Source of the DNA: Hyphomicrobiales bacterium | Lineage (GTDB): Bacteria; Pseudomonadota; Alphaproteobacteria; Rhizobiales; Xanthobacteraceae | Assembly (NCBI GenBank): GCA_017304505.1 | Contig: JAFKKQ010000131.1 | Location: 1 to 11,574, forward strand | Direction of reading: 5' to 3' | DNA length: 11,574 nucleotides | Shown: one piece after another, positions 6,446 to 11,574 of the stretch | How the letters are laid out: each line of letters begins with the position of its first letter | Position numbering within the stretch: position 1 is the stretch's first letter | Made by a program: the position numbers and the translations under genes | The notes under the pieces: model-generated | The model's input: only the letters and a program-made list of their open reading frames with translations | Databases searched by the model: none | What the model was told of the DNA's origin: nothing

Positions 6446-6480
6446 GACCCATCCGTCGGATGTGATGTATGCGGATGGTC
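6446..6480. terminator. Possible bidirectional terminator stem-loop between the 6044 gene and usp
   Basis: GACC-C-ATCCG (6446-6455) pairs with CGGATGGTC (6472-6480) to give a 9-bp stem with one bulged C and a 16-nt loop. It lies between two convergent stop codons (6436 and 6523). No T-run follows on either strand, so a terminator role is only positional inference. Confidence 0.3.
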
Positions 6481-6522
6481 AGAGGCGTGTCCCTTTTCCC
6501 GCCATTCCGGCCGTTCTCGCCT

Positions 6523-7350
6523 TCAGTGCGACATGAGGACGGGCGCTGTCATTGCTTCGAGGATGCCGCGCGTGGCTCCGCCGAGAATGAATTCGCGAAG
6601 GCGCGTGTGGCCGTACCCGCCCATGACGATGAGATCGGCAGCGCTGTCCGCGGCATGAGAGAGAATGATATTGGCCGCGTCGCTATCGGGCGCGACGATA
6701 GGTTTCAGATCGACCTTGAGCTTGTGGCGTGCCAGATGCTCGGCGATCTGCGCGCCACGCAGCTCTTCAAGCTGTTCTTTCTTCTCTATGGTGACGACAT
6801 CGACGTGGCGGGCTCGCTTCAGAAACGGCATCGCATCGCCAACGGCGCGAGCGGCATTCCGGCTGTTGTCCCAGCAGACCATGACGCGGTCCAGCTTGAC
6901 GCCCGTCCTTTGAATATAGGGAACGAGCAGGATGGGACGCCCCGAGTCGAATAGCGATGCCTCGATGACGAGGCTTTCCGGAATATCGTCTTCCGGCGTG
7001 GCCTGGCCCAGAATGGAAAGGTCGTAGTTCCTGGCGATCTCGCTGAAGGTGCCGGCGCAGCTTCCCAGGCCCTCGGGATAAATCAGCGAATCGGCCGCGA
7101 TGTCGCGCGATCGTGCCTCATCGTCGAAGCTTTTCTGCGCCCGCTCGGCCTCGGCCTGCTGTTCGGCACGCCAGTCATCGAGAATCGCGGGCGTGATACC
7201 GTCGTATCCGACGGCGGCGACCGCGGGTTCATAGGCGAATGCGATTGCTGTCAGATGTGCGGTGAAGAGTTCGGCGACCGAGACAGCAAAGCCACTGACG
7301 ACATCACGCGGCCGGCCGATCGGAAGATTCACGACGATGTCTTTGATCAT
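6523..7350 (-). CDS. Universal stress protein, tandem UspA domains
   Basis: This encodes a 275-residue cytoplasmic protein with two Usp domains in tandem (about 1-145 and 152-275). The first begins IKDIVVNLPIGRPRD and ends GRPILLVPY; the second begins LDRVMVCWDNSRNAARAV. The second keeps the ATP-binding loop G-x2-G-x9-G at 244-257 (GGYGHTRLREFILGGAT), with Gly258 where Ser or Thr is common. The first domain lacks this loop, as in many tandem Usps. ATG 7350 is chosen over an in-frame ATG at 7392, because 7392 has no Shine-Dalgarno and would precede the transcript start predicted from the FixK box (about 7375). The Shine-Dalgarno for 7350 is itself weak (GGAA and AAGG nearby). It lies 69 bp after fixJ on the same strand and may be transcribed both from its own FixK promoter and by read-through from fixLJ. 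Confidence 0.9.
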   Translation of the reverse strand: MIKDIVVNLPIGRPRDVVSGFAVSVAELFTAHLTAIAFAYEPAVAAVGYDGITPAILDDWRAEQQAEAERAQKSFDDEARSRDIAADSLIYPEGLGSCAGTFSEIARNYDLSILGQATPEDDIPESLVIEASLFDSGRPILLVPYIQRTGVKLDRVMVCWDNSRNAARAVGDAMPFLKRARHVDVVTIEKKEQLEELRGAQIAEHLARHKLKVDLKPIVAPDSDAANIILSHAADSAADLIVMGGYGHTRLREFILGGATRGILEAMTAPVLMSH

Positions 7351-7409
7351 GACCTTGTTCCATTTCCTGCAAATGCCTTTCAAGCATGGCAAGAGAATGG
7401 AACGATGCT

Positions 7410-7423
7410 TTGATCTGGCTCAA
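7410..7423. promoter_or_regulatory. FixK/FNR box upstream of usp, overlapping the fixJ stop codon
   Basis: TTGATctggCTCAA matches TTGAT-N4-ATCAA at 9 of 10 positions. Its centre is about 67 bp upstream of the usp ATG at 7350. Bases 7420-7422 are also the TGA stop of fixJ, so the operator is partly embedded in fixJ coding sequence. A class II promoter would start transcription near 7375; the -10 region there is poor (CATGCT nearby). Confidence 0.65.
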
Positions 7424-8091
7424 CCGGAGCTCGGAGGGGAGTCTGTGCCAGAATCCTGGCCCGAATCTTGGTCCGAATCTTGGCCCAGGATCCCGGCTGT
7501 CAGCGCCATGCGAACCAGGTCCGACAGGCTTGCCGCCTCCATCTTGCTCATCACATTGGCGCGGTAAATCTCGATGGTCCGCGGGCTGATGCCGAGGTCG
7601 AAGGCAATGGTCTTATTGGGATGGCCGGCGACCAATCCGTCGAGCACCTGGCGCTCGCGGGCGCTCAATCGTGCGATGCGCTGTTCGATATTTAAGCGCA
7701 ATGCCTGGTTCTGGTGTTCGGCGGCCTGGTTCGACAAGGCGGTGCGGACGGCGGTGAGCAGCAGTTCGTCGTCGAACGGTTTTTCGAGGAAGTCCGATGC
7801 ACCGCATTTCATCGCCTCGACCGCCAGCGGCACATCGCCGTGGCCGGTGATGATGATCACCGGAACCGGGTTCTTCATCTGCCGCAGCCGTTTGAGAAGA
7901 TCGATGCCGCTCATCTCCGGCATCCGGACGTCGGTGATGACGCAGCCGCTGTCGGTTGGCATGCGACTGAGGAAGGCAACGGCGCCCTCATAGGCCTTGA
8001 CCGGAATCTTCGCGCTTTTAAGCAGGAAAACCAGCGAATCCCGCATCGCCTCGTCATCGTCTATGACATGAACAATGCCGTCAGCCTGCAT
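7420..8091 (-). CDS. fixJ: Two-component response regulator FixJ
   Basis: This 223-residue transcriptional activator is the partner of FixL. The N-terminal receiver domain (1-120) has the acidic pocket D11-D13, the phospho-acceptor Asp54 in [12 protein letters not shown], Thr82 and Lys104 (FLEKPF). After a linker, a LuxR/NarL-type HTH (about 140-200) carries [20 protein letters not shown] and [16 protein letters not shown]. When phosphorylated it is expected to activate fixK. The ATG overlaps the 3' end of fixL by 11 bp and has GAGGAG 7 nt upstream, indicating translational coupling. FixJ is usually about 205 residues; here an extra acidic tail of about 18-20 residues ([16 protein letters not shown] and on) is encoded by 12-bp repeats. 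The last codons overlap a FixK box. Confidence 0.95.
   Translation of the reverse strand: MQADGIVHVIDDDEAMRDSLVFLLKSAKIPVKAYEGAVAFLSRMPTDSGCVITDVRMPEMSGIDLLKRLRQMKNPVPVIIITGHGDVPLAVEAMKCGASDFLEKPFDDELLLTAVRTALSNQAAEHQNQALRLNIEQRIARLSARERQVLDGLVAGHPNKTIAFDLGISPRTIEIYRANVMSKMEAASLSDLVRMALTAGILGQDSDQDSGQDSGTDSPPSSG
7438..7485 (-). repeat. Four imperfect 12-bp tandem repeats in the fixJ 3' end
   Basis: Read on the minus strand the units are GGCCAAGATTCG, GACCAAGATTCG, GGCCAGGATTCT and GGCACAGACTCC. They encode [12 protein letters not shown] and GTDS. The first three units are near-identical and the fourth has diverged. The array sits beyond the usual end of FixJ and looks like a microsatellite-type expansion of the coding end. 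Confidence 0.8.
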
Positions 8092-9628
8092 CGCTCATCT
8101 CCTCGTTTGTTACCGTTCGCAAGGTGAACCGGAAAACGGTCCCGCCGCCGGGATTGGGCTCGGCCCAGATCTGGCCTCCGTGCGCTTCGATAATGGTGCG
8201 GCAGATCGAGAGTCCCACGCCCATTCCGTCACGCTTGGTGGTCATGAAGGGCTGAAACAGGTGCTGGGCGAAGTCGGGCGAAATGCCGGACCCGGTGTCG
8301 ATGACGCTGATTTCCATCATGCCGTCGCGCGCCCCTTGCGTCGAGATGGTGAGGTGGCGAACGGGCGCGCTGGACATAGCCTCGACCGCGTTGCGGATCA
8401 GGTTGAGCAGGACCTGCTGAATCTGCACCTTGTCGGCCAGGACGAGATCGTGATCGCGGTTGAAATGAAACTGCGTTCGGATGCCATAGTCCTTGGCGCC
8501 GACGAGAGCGAGCGCGCTTGCCTCTTCCGTGATCTTGGCGATGCTTTCGACTTGCCGTTCGCTTTCTCCGCGGGCGACGAAGTCTCGTAGCCGGCGGATA
8601 ATCTGACCGGCGCGGAGGGCCTGATCTGCCGACTTGTCGATGGCCTCGCGGATCGATGCCGATGTCTCGTCGGAATGTCCTTCGAGCAAGCGCTGGGAGC
8701 CCTTGAGGTAGTTGGTGATGGCGGAGAGGGGCTGGTTCAATTCGTGGGCAAGCGCTGATGCCATTTCACCCATTGCCGTGAGGCGGGAGATGTGAACGAG
8801 CTCCGATTGCAATTCCTGCAGACGTGCCTCGGCGTTCTGCCGTTCGGTCAAGTCGCGAATGAAGCCCGTGAAGAAGCGCTGATTGTTGGAGCGCATTTCG
8901 CCGACGGCGAGCTCCATCGGGAATGTCGAGCCGTCGCGGCGCTGGCCGACAACCACGCGGCCGATTCCGATGATGCGTGCTTCGTTGGTTCGGATATAAC
9001 GGTCCAGATAGCCGTCGTGCTCTTCGCGATAAGGTGACGGCATCATGATCTTGATGTTCTGGCCGATCGCCTCGGCGGCGCGATATCCGAATAGACGCTC
9101 CGCCGCGGCGCTGAACGACTGGATGATGCCGCTTTCGTCGATGACGATCATTGCCTCCGGCACGGTATCGAGAATCGATTTGAGGTGGGCCTCGCGGGCC
9201 GCGGCAGCTCCGGCGTTGGTTGTGGCATCGACTTGGGCGCGATGCAGGTGGCTGCCGAACCAGGCCGCGACGAATCCAACGGCTGCAAAGGTAAAAACGC
9301 GAGCGAGGTCGATCGCGAAGGAAGGATGATGGATATCGATCAGCGTGCTGACGTTGCCGGCGATAAAAAGCTGAAGAATCATTGCATAAGCGGTTGCCGC
9401 CAGCCCCGGTCCCCAGCCGCCGAGGATGCCGGTGACAAGCACGGGAGCCGCGAGAAACAGGTACAGCGGCTGGTTCTCCAGAGTCGGCGCCAGCCAGCCG
9501 CGCACCGCGAAAATAAGCGACACCGTCGCCAATCCCGCGGCGTAGGCAACAAGCGGGCGGCGATGCAGCCAGAGCTTGAAATCAAGCAGGCCGGAGACGT
9601 CGCCAGGCTTGGGGGCTAAATCAGCCAT
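8081..9628 (-). CDS. fixL: Oxygen-sensing histidine kinase FixL
   Basis: This 515-residue inner-membrane sensor kinase is matched to FixJ. Four hydrophobic segments lie at about 26-45, 53-70, 74-92 and 106-126. A PAS domain follows at about 145-262 ([28 protein letters not shown]). The residues expected for haem O2 sensing are present: His204 in REEHDGY as proximal ligand, Arg210, and Arg224 in IIGIGR; these correspond by my alignment to His200, Arg206 and Arg220 of B. japonicum FixL. The kinase has the H-box phospho-His295 ([13 protein letters not shown]), N-box [13 protein letters not shown]1 DTGSGIS, and F/G2 boxes [18 protein letters not shown]. The length agrees with the known protein (505). 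ATG 9628 has only a weak Shine-Dalgarno. It overlaps fixJ by 11 bp and is divergent from fixK. Confidence 0.95.
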   Translation of the reverse strand: MADLAPKPGDVSGLLDFKLWLHRRPLVAYAAGLATVSLIFAVRGWLAPTLENQPLYLFLAAPVLVTGILGGWGPGLAATAYAMILQLFIAGNVSTLIDIHHPSFAIDLARVFTFAAVGFVAAWFGSHLHRAQVDATTNAGAAAAREAHLKSILDTVPEAMIVIDESGIIQSFSAAAERLFGYRAAEAIGQNIKIMMPSPYREEHDGYLDRYIRTNEARIIGIGRVVVGQRRDGSTFPMELAVGEMRSNNQRFFTGFIRDLTERQNAEARLQELQSELVHISRLTAMGEMASALAHELNQPLSAITNYLKGSQRLLEGHSDETSASIREAIDKSADQALRAGQIIRRLRDFVARGESERQVESIAKITEEASALALVGAKDYGIRTQFHFNRDHDLVLADKVQIQQVLLNLIRNAVEAMSSAPVRHLTISTQGARDGMMEISVIDTGSGISPDFAQHLFQPFMTTKRDGMGVGLSICRTIIEAHGGQIWAEPNPGGGTVFRFTLRTVTNEEMSDAG

Positions 9629-9691
9629 TGCACGCTCGGACGTGGAAACGGTTCGCCGCGCCGCCCTCGCGTTGCCGCGGGCCGCCGGGCA

Positions 9692-9713
9692 GGTTCGGGG
9701 GTATGCCCGAACC
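9692..9713. promoter_or_regulatory. Perfect 8-bp inverted repeat in the fixL-fixK divergent region
   Basis: GGTTCGGG (9692-9699) and CCCGAACC (9706-9713) form a perfect 8-bp stem around a 6-nt loop, or a 22-bp dyad operator. It lies 64 bp upstream of the fixL ATG and 86 bp upstream of the fixK ATG. It does not resemble a FixK box. The role is unknown: operator, leader hairpin of fixL, or insulating terminator. No T-run follows on either strand. Confidence 0.5.
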
Positions 9714-9799
9714 CTCCGGGAAACTCCTTAGGGATGATACCTGAATTTTCTTTGCCTGTGATGGCAGCCATCCTGCGTTCGACCTATGGAGGGTTTGCC

Positions 9800-10486
9800 A
9801 TGCTAACGCAAAATGCCGCGCCGATCCGTCCGTTTCCTGCGAGCCTGACATCCAGCCCGATGGCCCGTTCCGGCACCAGCTCGGAGAAAAAGATCATCGA
9901 ATTGATGGGTGCACCCATGAATTTCAAGCGCGACGTTGAAATCTACGGAGAAAACGAGCCGGCGGACTATCTTTATCAGGTGGTCTCGGGCGCGGTGCTG
10001 ACCTATCGCGTTCTCTGCGACGGCCGGCGCCAGATCGGCGCATTCTACATGCCCGGCGATGTCTTCGGGCTTGAAAGTGGCCAAGCTCACGTATTCTCCG
10101 CCGAAACCATCAGCGACACCAAGGTTCTCGTCGTCAAGCGTAAGGCATTGGAGACAACGGCCGGCCGCGACAGCGAAGTGGCCCGCCAGCTCTGGGAACT
10201 GACGGCACGCGAACTGGAGCGTGCCCAGGATCATATCCTGGCGTTGATCAAGACGGCCGAGGAGCGTGTGGTCAGCTTTCTCCTGGAAATGGCCGAACGC
10301 GCGTCCCGCGAAGGACAGATTGAGCTGCCGATGTCGCGGCGGGACATCGCCGACTATCTCGGCCTGACCATTGAAACGGTATCACGCACGATGACGCATC
10401 TTGAAAGCACGGCGGCGATCGAGTTGCGCACGTCGCGTCATGTGGTGTTGAAGAACCAGGCCAAGCTTCGCCGACTTAATGCTTGA
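9800..10486 (+). CDS. fixK: FixK-type CRP/FNR transcriptional regulator
   Basis: This 228-residue DNA-binding activator has a cyclic-nucleotide-binding-like beta roll at about 45-135 (VEIYGENEPADYLYQVVSGA, GRRQIGAFYMPGDVFGLE). A long dimer helix follows (ELERAQDHILALIKTAEERV), then a winged HTH at about 174-218 with MSRRDIADYLGLTIETVSRT. The E-x2-SR recognition helix (Glu192, Ser195, Arg196) is that of FNR/FixK proteins, which bind TTGAT-N4-ATCAA. There is only one cysteine (73) and no N-terminal cysteine cluster, so it is FixK-like rather than an Fe-S FNR: oxygen control would come through FixLJ. The ATG at 9800 has GGAGGG 6 nt upstream; the frame stays open to 9734 but without a ribosome-binding site. 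It is divergent from fixL with a 171-bp gap. Apparent targets lie in the same window. Confidence 0.92.
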   Translation: MLTQNAAPIRPFPASLTSSPMARSGTSSEKKIIELMGAPMNFKRDVEIYGENEPADYLYQVVSGAVLTYRVLCDGRRQIGAFYMPGDVFGLESGQAHVFSAETISDTKVLVVKRKALETTAGRDSEVARQLWELTARELERAQDHILALIKTAEERVVSFLLEMAERASREGQIELPMSRRDIADYLGLTIETVSRTMTHLESTAAIELRTSRHVVLKNQAKLRRLNA

Positions 10487-10589
10487 TGGTGGAACGCGGC
10501 GGTGGATGGTGGCTTTCTTCAGCCGAAAAGCCGTGGCGCGACGGGTTTGGGCAGACGCTGGCTGAACCGGTGGTGGCACGTGCGAGCAT

Positions 10590-10612
10590 CTGCTGGGGAA
10601 AGACACCAGCAG
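10590..10612 (+). promoter_or_regulatory. Hairpin touching the ribosome-binding site of the 10625 gene
   Basis: CTGCTGG (10590-10596) and CCAGCAG (10606-10612) form a perfect 7-bp stem with a 9-nt loop. The 3' arm overlaps the first two bases of AGGGGA (10611-10616), the Shine-Dalgarno of the DUF6455-like gene. It could modulate translation or end most transcripts coming from fixK; neither is shown. Confidence 0.4.
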
Positions 10613-10624
10613 GGGAAATCCGCA

Positions 10625-10903
10625 ATGGCACACGAAATTCACGTCCGAGCCGGAAAATGGCCCGATTCCGTCAGTCTATTGGCTTGGCGCATGGCCGCTC
10701 TGCATATCGGTCCGGGTCAGGTCACGGACGACGACCGGCCCTTGTTCGATGAGATGCAAAGGCGATGCGCGCTTTGCAACAGCAGGGACCGGTGCAAGCA
10801 CGATCTTTCAACCGCTCCTCACGATGACAAATGGCAAATCTATTGCGCTAACCGTGAAGCTCTATGCCGCCTGAGCCAGAACGCAGCGCGCGAAAAGGAT
10901 TAG
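10625..10903 (+). CDS. Small cysteine-rich protein, DUF6455-like
   Basis: This encodes a 92-residue soluble protein with five cysteines in the arrangement C48-x2-C51-x5-C57, then C74 and C81 (RRCALCNSRDRCKHDL and IYCANREALCRL). The pattern, with the preceding short helical region, matches what I know of DUF6455, a proteobacterial family of unknown function. The cysteines suggest metal binding or redox chemistry, but this is inference. There is no signal peptide, so the Cys cluster would be cytoplasmic. ATG 10625 has AGGGGA 8 nt upstream; the in-frame extension back to 10502 is rejected because it has no ribosome-binding site and an atypical Trp/Arg-rich sequence. It follows fixK by 138 bp and precedes the cytochrome c gene by only 5 bp, so it is probably co-transcribed with the latter. 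Confidence 0.8.
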   Translation: MAHEIHVRAGKWPDSVSLLAWRMAALHIGPGQVTDDDRPLFDEMQRRCALCNSRDRCKHDLSTAPHDDKWQIYCANREALCRLSQNAAREKD

Positions 10904-10908
10904 ATGGC

Positions 10909-11253
10909 ATGCACAGCCGCTCGCCGCTCGCCGCCGCGGCATTTTTCATGGTCTTTTTCCAATTCAGTGCTTCGCCGGGTTTTGGCGCTGGGCCCCTGTC
11001 GCCGTCCGCTCAGCGCGGACAAACGTTTATGCGGGCCAATTGCGCGGGGTGTCACTCGATTGACAAGGTGAGCGAGAGCCCTCTGGCCGCGGCGCCGCCA
11101 TTGCGGACCTTGCATTTGAAATATCCGGTCGAGTCACTGCAAGAGGCCTTGGCCGAAGGCATCATCACGGGGCATCCCACCATGCCCGAATTCCGCCTCG
11201 ATCCAGGCCAGATCGACGACGTCATATCCTATCTGAAATCCTTGGAGCAGTGA
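10909..11253 (+). CDS. Small secreted class I cytochrome c
   Basis: This encodes a 114-residue periplasmic electron carrier with one covalently bound haem. A hydrophobic signal peptide spans about residues 1-27 (AAAAFFMVFFQFSASPGFGA). The haem motif is C45-A-G-C48-H49 after GQTFMRAN, and the likely distal ligand is Met92 in GHPTMPEF. The C-terminal helix QIDDVISYLKSL is typical of the fold. ATG 10909 follows AAGGA at about 9 nt, and its signal peptide begins properly there; the longer reading from 10864 overlaps the preceding gene. It starts 5 bp after the DUF6455-like stop. The redox partner is unknown. Its place beside fixK suggests a role in microaerobic respiration, but no FixK box is visible nearby. 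Confidence 0.9.
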   Translation: MHSRSPLAAAAFFMVFFQFSASPGFGAGPLSPSAQRGQTFMRANCAGCHSIDKVSESPLAAAPPLRTLHLKYPVESLQEALAEGIITGHPTMPEFRLDPGQIDDVISYLKSLEQ

Positions 11254-11256
11254 GGA

Positions 11257-11273
11257 CGCCGAGCCTTTCGGCG
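11257..11273. terminator. Possible bidirectional terminator between convergent genes
   Basis: CGCCGA (11257-11262) and TCGGCG (11268-11273) form a 6-bp GC-rich stem with a 5-nt loop, in the 21-bp gap between the stop codons of the cytochrome c (+) and GNAT (-) genes. No T-run follows on either strand, so the assignment is positional. Confidence 0.4.
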
Positions 11274-11274
11274 G

Positions 11275-11574
11275 CTATCGCGCGACCGGGCTTTCCAACG
11301 ATGCGATCGGCAGGCTGACGACTCGAACGGTCGGATCGCTCGGGCTTTCCGATATCTCAAAGCCCAGTTGGGCGCACATGCGAAGCATGGTCGCATTTTC
11401 CGTCAGCACTTCGCCTTGGAGCGCATCGAGACCTTCGTTGCGGGCGTAGTCGATCAACGTTTGCATCAAGAGCCAACCCAATCCTCGGCCTTTGAGGTCC
11501 GAACGCACCAGCACGGCAAATTCGGCGGTGCTGCTGTGGGATCGGCGATGCAAGCGGCCGACGCCGAGCATGTC
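11275..11574 (-). CDS. GNAT acetyltransferase domain, C-terminal part (gene runs off the window)
   Basis: About 99 residues of the C-terminal part are visible, ending at TAG 11275-11277; the frame is still open at the window edge. AEFAVLVRSDLKGRGLGWLL is the acetyl-CoA-binding motif A (R/Q-x2-G-x-G/A), followed by LIDYARNEGLDALQGEVLTE and MLRMCAQLGFEI, a typical GNAT end. The wording closely resembles the C-terminal GNAT domain of bifunctional acyl-CoA synthetase (NDP-forming)/protein acetyltransferases of the Pat type (about 900 residues), which acetylate lysines of metabolic enzymes. A free-standing GNAT protein is the alternative. An internal ATG at 11571 is not taken as the start because the open frame and family pattern continue upstream. 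The gene faces the cytochrome c gene. Confidence 0.75.
   Translation of the reverse strand, partial: DMLGVGRLHRRSHSSTAEFAVLVRSDLKGRGLGWLLMQTLIDYARNEGLDALQGEVLTENATMLRMCAQLGFEISESPSDPTVRVVSLPIASLESPVAR

Noticed and set aside
8075..8590. Plus-strand open frames opposite fixL and fixJ
   Set aside because: Long antisense frames are expected in GC-rich genes; the minus strand encodes complete FixL and FixJ with all motifs.
9734..9799. 22-residue N-terminal extension of FixK
   Set aside because: No ribosome-binding site precedes ATG 9734, while GGAGGG lies 6 nt before ATG 9800.

Overview
The window looks like alphaproteobacterial DNA, most likely from the Hyphomicrobiales near Bradyrhizobium, Rhodopseudomonas or Nitrobacter. 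The reasons are the high G+C, a complete FixL-FixJ-FixK oxygen-sensing module, FixK/FNR-type operator palindromes, and an interspersed palindromic repeat of the kind common in that group. The genus assignment is an inference. I see no tRNA, rRNA or CRISPR.

Layout. Bases 1-148 are the right end of an IS3-family insertion sequence: the transposase C-terminus and a terminal inverted repeat. It cuts into an APC-type amino-acid permease, of which only the C-terminal part remains (149-653). A P-type cation ATPase follows on the same strand (689-3190). A minus-strand block then carries a DUF2267 protein (3277-3723), a flavodoxin-fold NAD(P)H oxidoreductase (3950-4528), and a CBS-pair protein (4878-5396) whose C-terminal BON domain (4641-4865) is separated from it by one in-frame TAG. 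Two small plus-strand conserved hypothetical genes (5545-5799 and 6044-6436) flank an 85-bp palindromic repeat. Next on the minus strand come a tandem universal stress protein (6523-7350), the response regulator fixJ (7420-8091) and the haem-PAS kinase fixL (8081-9628). The CRP/FNR-type regulator fixK (9800-10486) is divergent from fixL. It is followed by a five-cysteine DUF6455-like protein (10625-10903) and a small secreted cytochrome c (10909-11253). The window ends in the C-terminal GNAT domain of a protein running off the right edge (11275-11574, minus).

How it fits together. By family knowledge, FixL senses O2 through PAS-bound haem, phosphorylates FixJ when O2 is low, and FixJ activates fixK. 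FixK then binds TTGAT-N4-ATCAA sites. Three convincing sites lie in this window: between the CBS gene and the 5545 gene (5507-5520, perfect), upstream of the 6044 gene (5981-5994, with a -10 element at the expected spacing), and upstream of the usp gene (7410-7423, overlapping the fixJ stop codon). A weaker one lies upstream of the DUF2267 gene (3831-3844). The window therefore reads as a low-oxygen regulatory island that carries its sensor, its regulators and several apparent targets, including two uncharacterised small proteins.

The most notable points are the amber codon splitting CBS from BON, the FixK-box network inside one locus, the FixK-driven unknown proteins, the repeat-encoded acidic tail on FixJ, the IS-truncated permease, and a P-type ATPase with PEEFP in the M4 ion-site position.
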